A DNA stretch of 64,000 nucleotides from Apodemus sylvaticus (Eukaryota > Chordata > Mammalia > Rodentia > Muridae). A program made the translations under genes and the position numbers. The DNA lies in NCBI RefSeq assembly GCF_947179515.1, contig NC_067480.1, forward strand, positions 9,233,501 to 9,297,500, given 5' to 3'. Shown one piece after another: positions 22,856 to 35,332 of the stretch. The first letter of the stretch is position 1; each line of letters begins with the position of its first letter. The notes under the pieces are model-generated. The model was not told the origin of the DNA and made no database searches. It was given only the letters and a program-made list of their open reading frames with translations.

Positions 22856-24404
22856 CACCCCCAAGAGAGCGCACTATGAACTTCAGAATACTGTCACATA
22901 GCCTTAGAATAAAGGCACCAAAGATAAAAGAAAGGTGGACCATGTCCGGAAAAGGACATGCTCCAAAGAGTTGGCCCCACATGTACATGTAATTCTTCTA
23001 GGAAGGAATCCGAATGCTGGGCATGACATGCCATCAACTGAGAAACTCATCATACATTCAGTGCCCAGGACTTCCACTGGGCACGGCTCACACAAGCAAA
23101 CACACGCTAAGGTCCCAGGTTGCTGGAGGAAGCAAATGCTAAACACACAATATGCTTTTAAAGCAGCACGTCGCTCTAATATAAAGTACAGTCGCATCCA
23201 AGGGCAGACTCACAAGCAAGGTTTTTGAGGTTAGAATCTCAGCCCAGCTGTAGCAATGCATTTCCACAGATGCCGTATCTGCAATGTATTCTCCAAGTTT
23301 CCAAAAACAATCACCACCACAACAGTGGGATGAGAAGAGATGAGAGATTGAAGGGAATGTGTCATAATGTTAGTGGATGTGTCACAATGTTAGTCAAATG
23401 TGGACGTTTTCTAGGATTACTTCACAGTAGATTTAAAATTGTGTTAAAATAAAAAGGAAAGAAATAATTATAATAATGAGTGGCTTTGACTCCTAATGGA
23501 TAAAAAGATAAAAATTACCCAGAAATAACTTCAATAAAAATCACAGATGCTTATCATGAAGAAAAGCATAGAAGTTATATTGAGGCATGCAATATTTGCA
23601 AAGAGCTCCCGGTTGTGTGGCGGGCACACAGACGATGCCAGTGAGGTCTAGGTGTTGGTGAGTTGTACAGAATGTCCGGTGCTGTCAGCCCAGCATCCTC
23701 CTCCATGGGTCCAGTCACACAGAGGACCGCCATTACAGGTCAGGTGTGATGCACTCACTGCCCTAGGAGAGTGCTGCCATGGAAACAAGTCCTGTACCTC
23801 AGCACTGAGCACATGGCTGTTGGGCCAGTGAGATGAAGTATTAAAAACAAACAAACAACACCTCATCCTGGAGTCAGGGAGAGGGGTAGGGCAGTATTTC
23901 TGCTGCTTAGGAGTATTTCTCCTTCTTATCCACTGCCTAGAAAAGACAGGGTACAGACCAACACAAAACAAGGTGAGCCCAAGGAAACAAACTCAATAGT
24001 GTAAGTTACAACCCCTGGAAGGAACCATACCTGGAGCCACCATAACTCCTCTACCTCCAGAATTCTCCATGATATAACACATAAAAATGCCTTCTGTTTC
24101 TTTTTCTTTCCCACCCTCAATTTAAATTAAGCTAATAATAGGATCTTGACTCTTACAAACAAGTCTTAACTAATATATAAATAAAATAGTAAATGTCTAA
24201 ACAAATGAAAGTCAATAAATAAGATATAAAACAACATGGATAATATTCAGCAAAACAATCATGTCTATATAATTGAGACCCAATAAATGCAATTAATGAA
24301 GGATAAATTATTCAACAATTATTAGGAAAATTAGTTCAGATCACCTGAATGTAACTTCCCAACTGAAGAGGGCTGGGGGGGAGGGGGCAGACATAAATAC
24401 ATAC

Positions 24405-24532
24405 CTAGATTTTGTTCCAACCATTGATGCCCTTCAATTAGTTGGTCAATTAAGGCAAAATAATGTGGAGTGGCTTCATCAGGCATAACCCAGCCACCGG
24501 TCACAATTTCAAGCTGGCCATTCTGTAGTAAA
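24405..24532 (-). CDS. Man2a1: Man2a1 exon 5: GH38 catalytic domain, residues 235-277
   Basis: This 128-base exon starts with the last base of Ser235 and ends with one base of Gly278. It encodes LLQNGQLEIVTGGWVMPDEA and then TPHYFALIDQLIEGHQWLEQ-NL. GGWVMPDEA is a conserved GH38 core block, and the helix ALIDQLIEGHQWL packs against the barrel. Glutamine in WLEQN differs from the lysine I remember in both mouse and rat. The acceptor is tttcctccctag and the donor is CTAG|GTATGT, both strong. The reading frame happens to stay open about 60 bases upstream into the intron; the splice acceptor and family alignment set the true boundary. Confidence 0.97.
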
Positions 24533-25712
24533 CTAGGGAGGAAACAAATAGAGTTAAGATAACAAAGTTCACAGAAGAAATTACGATTCATAAATATCTA
24601 AGGTCAATCTTTACAAATGGCCAGTAGTTACATGAGGGAGGGGAGAATTTTTTTTTAAATAAATAATTGAGTTTCAACTCCAGGCCCCAGGGCTTAAGTA
24701 CTCATAGTAATAGATCTTGGGTGACTCTTCTTGGGTGCCAAGACCCCTCATGGCAGGAGCCGTGTGGTTTATTTCTAAATCTCACAGAGCGCTGTATTCA
24801 GACCATGTGCTTAGTGTTTGGAGGGCTGCCAGTTCAAGATGGTGTCTGTTCCAATGTACCATATAAAAGGTGGCATTTACCTCTGTCCCTGGGACACAGT
24901 TAAGGTAACTAAGCACATGACTTGGTAAATGCCGTAATTAACCACTGTGCTTCCGTTTTACTAAATTGTGGGCTATGTAGTTCTTTTTTTATTTTATTTT
25001 ATTTTTTTATGATTGGTTGAAAAGCTGTGTCATTTGTCTGTTGAGCATTCCTTTGCAACAATACCACACAAGACAGCGAGTACTAATGGTTAATTATTAG
25101 CATAACTTTCTCTAAGAAGGAAAGAAAATTATGAACTACCAGAAACATGAAAGTATCTGAAGATGTAAAAAAGCCAAAGATTGTATCTGCAGTATGGAAG
25201 ACTGTCAGTTGGTGAGGTGTGGAAGTTCTGAGAGCCAGGACGCTTTCATCAAGACATGACCCAAAGGAGCTGGGATTTCTAAAACCTGCATTTATTTAAG
25301 AATCCAACCAAGTCCGTGACTACACAGCCCCCCTCTCTCATGGACAACAGGCTTTTAAAGTCACTGTTCTGTGCTGACCCTTGGGTCTAACTTTACCACA
25401 CTCCAGAGGCCACGCAGATCTGACTGCTGTCCTCCAAAAGAGGTTGGGACCCACGTGTAATCGTGGACTCGCAGGCAGAGTGTAAGCCCTGTCCATCAAA
25501 CATGGACATGCTATTGATTTCATTATCTGACTATCCTAATCAACACATATTTTGAAAATGTTCAGATATAATTGCTTAAAAGCAGAACTTACAAGTTAAC
25601 AAGAACTAAAGTGAAATGGAAGAAAAATAATATTAATTCCAAAGACAATTTTTTTCCTTTTAACATCTATCAGTTTTATTTAACAAAGGAAAACTGACAA
25701 AAAAACCAAAAC

Positions 25713-25743
25713 CAAAACAACAACAACAACAACAACAACAAAA
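25713..25743. repeat. (CAA)n microsatellite
   Basis: About nine CAA/ACA units after an A-rich stretch in intron 4. Confidence 0.9.
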
Positions 25744-28284
25744 ACCTCCTATCCTAAAGACCTGATTTATCTCCAAGAAAACTCTGCAAGGAAATTGCAG
25801 TTTCTCCAGCTGCAGGTGCTATTAGCAAATCCCCTTCCTTGAGAAGCTGTGGACGCTCCTCTGATGCAACATCTGGGTTCCTATCTGTACACAATGGTTG
25901 CCCTGGTGACTCAGCCTCTTCCTTATTAAATGGTACCAAGCAATTTCATATTGCTCCTCTTCACCAACCTGGATGGTTCCAGCTGCCCTGGTGTCTCAAC
26001 TCAAATATAATTTATCCCGGAGTCTCCATGAGTCCCCAAGCAATTGAGCGCCTCCCTATACCTCCTCAGTATACAACAACATAGCCTTTATCACAAACTA
26101 AAACTGCCTGTTTATCCTGTCTGCCTCTCCCTCCTACCCACCAACAGAATGCAAGTACCAGGAGAGTGGGGATAAGCCATTGCATGCCTGGCCCCAAGTA
26201 GTCTGCCCTGAGAAATAGATGCAGGAGACTGTCCGTTTAGTTCTGGTAATTAATGAGCAGATTAATTAGCTCAGGCTCATATATAAAGTAATAAGTAAGG
26301 ATAAGGTCATTTAGAATGGAGTCCCAATTATGATGGCAGTGGTAGAAAACATGGAAGAGGAGCAGAGAGGGTTGATAAAAAAAAGTATTCTTGGGAAATC
26401 TGGATATGACTGGAGCAAGAGGAGGTGAATACTGTGACAGCACAAAGATGGCTTGGAGTTCCCAGGAGTGAGGAGGGAGATGCCGCTTTGCAGTAACGAG
26501 CAAATTCAGTCTGGGCTAGTCAGTGACAGTGGGGACAGGTTCCCAAGGCGGAGGGACTGCAGTGGAAAGTCGGGTGAGAGCCTCAGTCTCACTGGCTGGA
26601 AGGAAATGGTGCTTGACAGGAAAGCTTTCAAAAGGAAGTCAAAAGGACAGCCACAGGTCAAGTAGGAAGAGAGGAAGTTGTGATTAATGAGAAGTGTTAG
26701 ATACATCCAAGAGAAACATCTGGAAAAGTGTGAAGACACAAAACTGGCTCTTATAATCGTAAAAAGATTGAAGTCATGATAACTAAGTCAGGACACAAGT
26801 GAATCCAACTCTAAAGCTGAGAGGTGGGTTGTTCAAATACTGGCGCTCATATAGACATAAGAATTTTTAAAACCACATGAAAAAGCCAAGATCGTGGCAT
26901 AGAAACCAAGAGATTTCTATAAAATGTGTGCTTTTCCCCCACAAAACAGCAGGCTCCTAAGAAAATCTGCATGAGCAGGCCGAAACCAGAACAAAAGCAA
27001 GACATAAACAGAACAACTGTAGATACCTTAGCACAGTTTATCCAATCTGACAAGACAGAATGGAAGAAAACAGTGTGAATGTTAGAGATACAGCCACAGC
27101 CTATATACGATGTCAGGGTCAGAAATGACCAGGACAGCCAGTTCACCTGTTCCAAGGCGGTGTCTGTCTTCCTACCATGTGACCCTTTGACTCATCCACA
27201 AGAAAAGGAAAAGAAAAAACAAAACAAACAAAAAATCCAAAACAGATTATAACTCCAAATGCCTCACAGGCTGGAAGGTGCAGCTTGACAGAAGTGCTTA
27301 CTGACGTAGACAGAAGAACCTGCCGCGCGACCGTTCACCCACTCCCCACGGTCAACAAGAGCAAAGAGGCGCACGCAAACTGTGTGAGTGCACAAGAGGT
27401 GTCACACTTAATTCCCTGCTGTTTCCTGTCACATGTAATGCACTTCCCAGACTTCAATAATAAAAAGAGCCAGCAGTGGAAGTCACCTGCACCTATGGTG
27501 TCTGCTTAGATACTGACTCTTCTGTATCCTTGGCGTTCAGTCACACCAGGTGAAGCGTTTCTGGGAGCAGCAGAGGAACACACAAACAATGCATGTCTGT
27601 TCCGTGAAGCTGGTTTCTTAGCCTCTCTACTGGAAGGCTCTCAGCTTTCCGGGAAACTTTACAATGTTCACAGCATGATCTTAAGTACTAGACATGAGAG
27701 CCGCATGCATACCGAGGGAGAACACGCGTGGAGCAAATTCAAGAGCCCACGTGAGAGCCTCTAAGTTTAAGACCGCCAGGGCTCACAGGCCACTTTCTGG
27801 AATGCCGGCCAGCTGCCTGGTTGAGGACATTAACCGTGCCTCTCCTTCAGTGCTGGGGGACTGGGTGTAAAGAGCTCAGAGAAGTAACCAATCAGAAACG
27901 AGCTAAGCGGGTCTGTCTCTGCTCACTTCGCCCGAGACACAGATTTTACACTTCAGGATTGACTGCGGCACTCAAGGGGCTGTAAATCATTTTTAGCGAG
28001 TGTCATGTCTTCCTCCGCGAAGAGTCATCAGACATTTGGTCACACACAGAAGGATATACTCAAAGAGCTTGTCTCCCTAATGGGGAAATTGTTACAGACA
28101 ACTTGGTAGCAAACAATGCATCGTTTAGCAAGCTTCAGAGAATCACAAATTAATTTCACATGAGAAAATGAGATGAATTTGTAATCGTGCATTGTGAGAA
28201 ACATGAAATGATAGGAAATGACGTACTGGGTTCCATTTTTTTTTAAAGGAAACATCAAATTTAATTTAAAGAAAAATAACCTGA

Positions 28285-28453
28285 GCCGGGCGGTGGTGGC
28301 TCACGCCTTTAAGCCAAGCACTTGGGAGGCAGAGGCAGGCGGATTTCTGAGTTTGAGGCCAGGCTGGTCTACAGGAGTGAGTTCCAGGACAGCCAGGACT
28401 ACACAGAGAAACCCTGTCTCGGAAAGAAAGAGAGAGAAAGAAAGGAAGGAAGG
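28285..28453 (+). mobile_element. B1 SINE with target-site duplication
   Basis: A full B1 runs from GCCGGGCGGTGGTGGCTCAC to GAAACCCTGTCTC, followed by a GAAA-rich tail. The flanks AAAAATAACCTGA (28272-28284) and AAAAACAACCTGA (28454-28466) match at 12 of 13 bases. It lies antisense to Man2a1, so the transcript carries a pyrimidine run followed by reversed B1. Confidence 0.95.
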
Positions 28454-29531
28454 AAAAACAACCTGAGAGTAACAGCAAGAACAATAACCAACTCCTGAAA
28501 AGAGCCAGGCGGTCACACTGACTGGAGGGCTGGAGAGAGCGACAGTTCATTTAGCTGGAGGGCTTGTGAGCTGCTTGTAAATGCACTTCTTTGAGGGTAG
28601 AGGGATCCTCGGTCATTCCTGACCATCAGAATGCCTGTGTGCTTCTCTCTCTGGGAGTCTCCTTCCTGTACATCTCAAGAGGCAAAGTCTCCATTTCCCT
28701 ACACTCGGTTCCATTCTTAAATATGAAATGGGAGACGTGGTGTCTCCCACAGAATCAATTCATGCCCAGGACACCTGCGAATCAGATTACCTGGTGCACA
28801 AGCCTTCGGGGCGCAGTATCCAGTGGGAGAGCAGGAGGAAGGCTTGCTTTAAACCCTTCCATATGCTGACCTGGGATCCCGTGCTCTCTGACGTTCTGGA
28901 TGCCAGCCTTCCAAGATGGACTATAAGAAAAACAACTGCGTCCTCTGTACTACTCCTTCCTCATTTCATTTGGGTTTGTCCCCTCCCCTTGAACTGTTGT
29001 CATTCTAAGGCATCCTCCCTTCCGACGACACTTGTCCCTCCAACACAACAGGAGCTCCCAAAGGGCAAAAATTCCCTGTTGACCATTTAACATTTATGAG
29101 TCCCTACCAGCATAAAAATATAAGAAAGGTGTACCCATAACACACAAGAGAAACAAAGAATAAGTGTGGGAGATTTCGGAAATAACTGATTTCTAAAAAG
29201 GAAACGGAACCTTGTTCAGGAAGCTGAGTGGAGAGCAACATTCCCAGCCTCACCCGTCAGCTTTCGAAGATCGGAAGGTTGCACAGCGGTCTGCAAAGCC
29301 AGCTGTCTGGACACAGGTATCCGCCCATGCTATCCCCACACTCTATCCAACTGTAGACAGCATACATGCTCAAAGTCACGCAGAAAAGTCAGACAGGATT
29401 AACACCAAAGAAACAATACACTCGGCATTAGCAAGGGACAAGAAACGAAGTACAGGGTCACCAGCTGGCAGTGATTATGCTAAGTCCCTTTCATAAGACT
29501 TTCTAAAGTTCTTCAAGAAACGTACTTCAAA

Positions 29532-29672
29532 GCTGGGTAGTGGTGGTGCATGCCTTTAATCTCAGCACTCAGGAGCCAGAGGCAGGTGGACCTCTGAGGT
29601 TGAGGCCTAGTCTAGAAAGCTAGTGCTCAGAAAGCCAGTGCTACCCAGAGAAACCCTGTCTGGAAAAACCAA
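29532..29672 (+). mobile_element. B1 SINE, diverged
   Basis: AGCTGGGTAGTGGTGGTGCA at the head and CAGAGAAACCCTGTCTGGAA at the tail bracket a B1. Its middle is altered: an AGAAAGC(T/C)AGTGCT element occurs twice where the normal GGCCAGCCTGGTCTACA block should be. Confidence 0.88.
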
Positions 29673-30852
29673 ATGGAGGTGTGGTTCCCTAATTCATCTT
29701 TCCTTGCCAAGTAGGTAGGATTCTATTGGTGTGTTAATCTACCATCTTGTTTGAAGACACTTGTACCATTTCCAGTCTGCTGGGTGCATGCCCAAGTCTT
29801 TTCGTGAATATGATTTCATCTCTCACAGGTCAACTTCTACATCAGCTCCTCACACACAACTCATATGAACACTTGGTAAAGTCTCCGGAAGTCACCCCCT
29901 CTAAGTTGCAACAGTAAGCCACTACCATGTTCCAGCTGCTGCAACTTCTCCCCAGCCTTTGCTGCTCTCCACAGAAAGGTATCTTATATCCCCTGCTGTG
30001 AGGCTACACCTAACCAATCTCTTCCGGTGTCTGAGGTACCAAGCTCTCACCCATCACAGTGTCTTCCCATCCCCTCACACCCTCCTCTTGACTGGCGTTT
30101 TAGTCACCCTCAGATTTCATCCTCAATACTACAGGCTTCCGAACCTCACTGAAAACAACACGTTTTTACAATGGTGTACCTAACCATGCCCTCCTTGTTC
30201 ACTGAGGGCTTACCCTGGATGGTAGCACAGTAAATATCTGTCGAATGAAGAATACAGTAAGTAGCGGAAGGCTTCCGAGGTGACGTAACACCTTACGTGA
30301 GTCATGGGAAAGATTAGGTATGGAATTACTCAACGCATAAACCAGCAGCGTGTATGAAGACAGCTGCAGGTCAGTACACTGGACTCTGGCACCACGCCAA
30401 TCCCGACGTCCCTGAAGCCAGCCTAAGGGCAAGATGTAGGGAGGCAGCCAGAGACAAGGCAGAGAGAGCTGAGCAAGACGCCAATGTCACAGGGGGTCAC
30501 TTTGTGACCTTTGTCACCGCAGCACCTTAGAGTGTAGACGTAACACGGGGAGAAATCTGTGCTAGTGAAGCAAAGGGCAGGCCTGGCTACGGGAAGACAA
30601 CTGGGGATGGGACTGGATTTGGGCCTAACTGGGCACGGCACTGAGTTCTAGGGAAGCATCCCCACTCTGGTCCTCCCTGCTTGCCCACAACAAGAAACCT
30701 CACGCAGCAAAGCCAGGGGTTTGCCGAGGCATGAACATGCCTGGCACAGAGCACACACTCAGCAGGCTTTGGAGCTTACCAAATCATTAACCAAGGAGGA
30801 TGAAAAGGCAAGACTGGGCTTTAGACTCAAGTCCTTCCAGTGTTCAGCAACA

Positions 30853-30946
30853 GCATCCTGGAAGCAGAGGCGGGCAGATCTCTGCGAGTTCAAGGCCAGC
30901 CTCGTCTCACAGACAGTTCCAGGGCAACTAGGGCTAACACAGAGAG
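30853..30946 (+). mobile_element. B1 SINE fragment
   Basis: GGAAGCAGAGGCGGGCAGAT, then CTGCGAGTTCAAGGCCAGCC and AGTTCCAGGGCAACTAGGGC, cover the B1 body without its head. Confidence 0.8.
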
Positions 30947-31458
30947 ACTGGCTAGCACCAGTGACTGGGCATCCCAAATCGAGTGTCACCTCACAGGTGA
31001 GAAAGCAGTCACTTCAGAGCTGCGTGCACTGCTCTGATGAGACCCTGCAGGCTCCTCACACCATCTAAGTCTGCAGCCGACTTCAAACCCCACAAGACAC
31101 ACTGACTTCACGCTCTCTGTAAATTTTACAGCAGCCTTCGATTACACCCCATAAAATCCGACCAGTGTAAATGTATAATTATGAGTCTGCGAAAGAGCAT
31201 TAATGGTCCATTTTTCTGGGAAAACCCAAAGTATGCATGAGTTAAGTCTGAGGATTTAAGCAAGAAGCAGCAAATGTTTCTGAACTCAGTGAAATTTCTA
31301 CTTAAATACAAAACTGAAGAAAATGTAACAAGGTGCTTAGAATATTAGATGAAAAGCCTGTGCCTTCTTGGAAAAAAATGATAAAGCACATAAATATGAT
31401 ACAAATACAGTCTACACTGACTGTGTGCAGCAAACACAAAATATATATTTCACACCAA

Positions 31459-31463
31459 ATACA

Positions 31464-31487
<24 letters not shown>
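31459..31487. repeat. (CA)n microsatellite
   Basis: About 13 CA units followed by an A-rich run in intron 4. Confidence 0.93.
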
Positions 31488-31494
<7 letters not shown>

Positions 31495-31987
31495 CAAAAC
31501 CTAGCATAGTGCGGCTGGTCAAGACCTAAGGAAAGCCCAATGTTCCTAGTTCCAGCCAGTCAGTGGGTTTCTGCACTAACCATGGTCATGACAACAGAAG
31601 CAGAGGCTGCATGGAAGCCATCCCACTATCTTGGGGACCCAGGGCAGAGCTAAGTCAGCCAAAGGAAAAGCTAAGGGACAAGGAAGGCTTCAGAGGCCTC
31701 CGGTGGAACCCACGGGCTGCCACGCACCCGCTAGCTTGCACGTTTAGGTTTAGACACATGCTCTGTAGCTCATCTTCATAATGAGAGAGACAGAGAAAAA
31801 AAAATCTACAAACATTACCATAGGAGTCCCAAAACTGTCAGTTACCTATGTAGCACTAGTTAAGAATTTTAAATAATGGGAACAAAAATCTAAGGTTGTA
31901 TTGCTACAAAAAGCAGTTATGGCCTATTATTTGGGTGCCCTGTGGACTCTCAGTTCAAGTAAGAAAACACATGTCATTGCTCTAAAT

Positions 31988-32224
31988 CAGTGGTTCTCAG
32001 CCTGCGGGCTGGAAGAACTTGGAAGGAGGGAGGAGTTGGACCCTTTCACAGCAGTAACCTATGGCCACGGAAAACCACAGAGATTTATATTATAATTGAT
32101 AACAGTATTAAAATTACAGTTATGAAGTAGCCATAGATATAATTTTATGGTTGAGGGAGTCACCACAACTGTATCGAGGAAGTGTGTTAAAGGGTCACAG
32201 CATCTGGAAGGTTGAGGGCCACTG
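31988..32224. mobile_element. URR1-like hAT-Charlie DNA transposon with both terminal repeats
   Basis: The left end CAGTGGTTCTCAGCCT and the right end AGGTTGAGGGCCACTG are imperfect inverted repeats. The flanking 8-mers CTCTAAAT (31980-31987) and AACTAGAT (32225-32232) share 5 of 8 bases and resemble the TCTAGA-type hAT target. The internal CATAACTG-type sequence is present in inverted form. At 237 bp it has no transposase frame, so it is non-autonomous. Confidence 0.85.
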
Positions 32225-34440
32225 AACTAGATCTACAGTCAGGTGGTATAAGGGAGTACAGCTGAGTATAGCTAGAAGAAAATCTCAAAAAACTGAAATA
32301 AAACTAAAACTCAATTTTCTGAAACAGTTTTATGATTTTCATTTCAGTCAATCAAAATGGCGTCACTCCCCCACTGATCCTTTTACTTCCCGATGCCAAA
32401 GAAACAGCTTCCAAGTTAAGACGACAGACTGAGTGCCAGATTACCAACCTGTCTTAAGTACTAAGCTGACTCATACAGAAGTAACATTTTGGCACCAATC
32501 AATACCAGTCAGATAGTAACCATTTTATATGGCTCTGCCTAGTAAAGTGGACAATAACAAAGAGAAAAAAAGAGATGCGAACACACCAGGAAGGGGCCAA
32601 GCTCTGAGCCCATGGCCGTCAGACAGCCAGCCAGAGTGCACTGCCAGGAACTGATTCTCAGGGGCCCCAGCGCGGTCCCTCTTTTGTAGAGCCAAGGACA
32701 ATAAGAAAGCTGAATTCTGGCCACTAACCATAGCCATAGTCTCTTCCCTTCCAGAATCTTCTCCCCATGCACACTGCTTTTAGCAGCTCCAATCCATAAA
32801 CCTCTTACCTCGGTTTCCCTATGTTTCAAGAGTTAGAAGATGGTAATTAGTGAAGAAAGATGGATGTATTTACAGTTTGTCCAGAAGTAGAGAGAGAAAG
32901 CCTGTTCCTTCCCAGGGTTAGCAGTGTTACAGTTCTACCGAAGAGATGAACCAAGGTCACTGGACAGGCGTTTGTTGAGTTATTTGTGTGGAAGTTGTTA
33001 GACCTGTCTAACGTCTCTTCTGGGAGGCCAGCTCCTCATCAGCCCAGGGGATTCAGCCCTTTCCTCTACTAGCTCAGGAAATCTTAATTCCTAAAGGTCC
33101 GTTGTTTTAGGATCCCGACTTCCTTCACTTCCTGCAGCACCCGACCAGCCATGTATGGGACCCAAGCCTGCCCTCTCTTTACCAAACACAGGCAGTAGCA
33201 AGCACAGTACCCTCCTATCTCCTATCATAGCCAGACTCCATCCATGTAACTGACGACAGGCACAGGCTATATCTCCTACCCAGCTTACGGGTGACACAAG
33301 CCAGTCCAGACTCAGGGCTCCACAGCTTGACCAAAGAAAAGGGACAAAGGGCAGTGATGGGCATTTCTTCTCCAGGACTTCGCAAGAGCCCCAGTTCCCA
33401 AGTCCCATTTCCTCTGACCCACCTGCTAGACTCCCGACTCTCAAAAACTTTTCTAGGATTCCTTTTCCGAACAAAGGAGCAGAGGAAGGATATCATCTCG
33501 GAAAAGAAACTGCATTGGGGGAAAATGCCCAGGCACAAGCAATCAAGGGCAGGCTCCATGATGGGCTGGAGAGTCAAAGTCCTGAAAACTACTACACTGA
33601 GTGACTGAAACCACTCTCCTGTCTGAAGACAGGAGGGCAGAAAGGTGGAAAGCCGGATCTCCCTGCCTGAGAGACCATCTCCCAGAACAAACAGATGAAG
33701 TCATGTGATAAATACCCCAAGGGAACTGGCAACGGGTGGATGGAAAATCAAGAGCTGTTGAGCGCTTTAGACTCTACCATGGACAACTTCCAGGGTGGAT
33801 AAACCTGTTTGCACTCAAGAATGAACTAAACACTTGGCCTTCCGGGACAATCATACATAATTAAACTTAAGGCAACGCGTTCAATGAGAGGAAGAGGTGG
33901 ACTCAATGAAGAATGGGGGAGGGGCGTGTCCTTGAGAAAGACCTCCAAAGATGCAATGAGACACAGTGAGGAAATCAACACTGAAGTGCAGACAGGGGAG
34001 GAGAGGGCGGGGCAGCAGCAGCAGCAGACCCAAGAGTCAGAGACTGGGTTCTAAGACAAAGAGACAAAAGCTATCCCCAGCTGAAGACAGTAGAACACAT
34101 GTGTGGAGGAGGTCAAAGTGCTGAGGAAAAAGAATAAATAGCTGCCTGCTCCAGAGGCAGTAGCTGGGTGACAACCGTAACACTTTCATGTTCTCCAATA
34201 CGAAAACGCTTCTGAACACCGGGGGAAAATCTCAATGAAGCATTATATAAGCAAGCTTTTTAAAGACAGAACAGAAACACAGGTTTATAATTAACTTCCT
34301 ATTAAAAGATGAAGACTTTCAAGATGACTTCAGGACTAAAAATTACAGTAAGTGTCCGAGAAAAATATTCCAAGTAGAAATAAAAGTTATAAAAATAAGA
34401 GCTACTAATACTTATTAGTAATTCTTTAAAAGCCTGTCAG

Positions 34441-34616
34441 GCCAGGCGGTGGTGGCGCACGCCTGTAATCCCAGCACTCTGGGAGGCAGAGGCAGGCGGA
34501 TTTCTGAGTTCGAGGCCAGCCTGGTCTACTAAGTGAGTTCCAGGACAGCCAGGGCTATACAGAGAAACCCTGTCTCGAAAAAACCAAAATCCAAAAAAAT
34601 AAATAAATAAATAAAT
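34441..34616 (+). mobile_element. B1 SINE with perfect 13-bp target duplication
   Basis: A complete B1 from GCCAGGCGGTGGTGGCGCAC to AACCCTGTCTCGAAAAAACC, with an A-rich tail containing (AAAT)n. AAAAGCCTGTCAG flanks it on both sides (34428-34440 and 34617-34629). It has low divergence and is therefore fairly young. It is antisense to Man2a1. Confidence 0.97.
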
Positions 34617-35105
34617 AAAAGCCTGTCAGGCTTTGTCCTTGGGACACCCACACCCATGAGCACACCTTGGCACTGTTTCAAGATAAGGGACATGGAGCTC
34701 ATGGCCGACTGACCCTGTACAGGCGAGCTGGCCTGGGCAGCCCTTGGCTCTCCCTCCCAGGGTCCTTTGTGTCATTCAGGACACTGCTGAATGCTCAGCA
34801 GTCAGCATTCTCTAAATTTCATGACCCCTGTACTGGCACGGTGTGACTGCACAGCAGTGGGTTTTGGGAAGGGAATGTGGAGCAGCAGAAGAGGAGGCTG
34901 CATACAGGTGAATGCACACTGTCTATAAAATGCCTATAAGCGCATGTAAAACACCCTCCTCTGCAGGCACAATGCAGGCTTCAACACTGCTCTCCGAAGA
35001 CTTGGAGAGTTCATACTCTCAGATCACTAGACATCCACGCTACTTATAAATAAATACAACTGGGAAACCAGCACTTACAAGTCGCAAAGTATTCTCCAGT
35101 ATGCT

Positions 35106-35107
35106 GA

Positions 35108-35182
<75 letters not shown>

Positions 35183-35332
35183 GAAGGAAGGAAGGAAGGA
35201 AGGAAGGAAGGAAGGAAGGAAGGAAGGAAGGAAGGAAGGAAGGAAGGAAGGAAGGAAGGAAGGAAGACAAAACAAAACAAAAAAAAAACAAAATAAAACA
35301 ATAAAACAAAACAAAACAAAAAAAAGAAACAA
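35106..35332. repeat. (GAAA)n(GGAA)n array with A-rich (AAAAC) end
   Basis: About 19 GAAA units (35106-35180) pass into about 21 GGAA units (35181-35266), followed by AAAAC-type repeats to 35332. The plus strand is pure purine for about 160 bases, so the Man2a1 transcript has a long CU-only tract here. Long open frames across it are repeat artefacts. Confidence 0.97.

Larger units (their letters stand above)
14804..24404 (-). other. Man2a1: Man2a1 intron 5
   Basis: A 9,601-base intron. It contains nested solo LTRs (15759-16573), a B3 SINE remnant, an AT-rich unique region (17750-18660), LTR-like sequences (18680-19180 and 19283-19642), a B4 SINE with long CA tail, L1 fragments at 20520-20740 and 22650-22855, an old B1, and a compound TTG/TGG/TG repeat. 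The stretches 14850-15750, 16800-17750 and 22860-24404 show nothing recognisable. Confidence 0.9.

Noticed and set aside
24331..24591. 86-codon frame at exon 5 taken as a single small gene
   Set aside because: Only residues 24532 to 24405 match mannosidase II; the rest is intron read past the splice sites.
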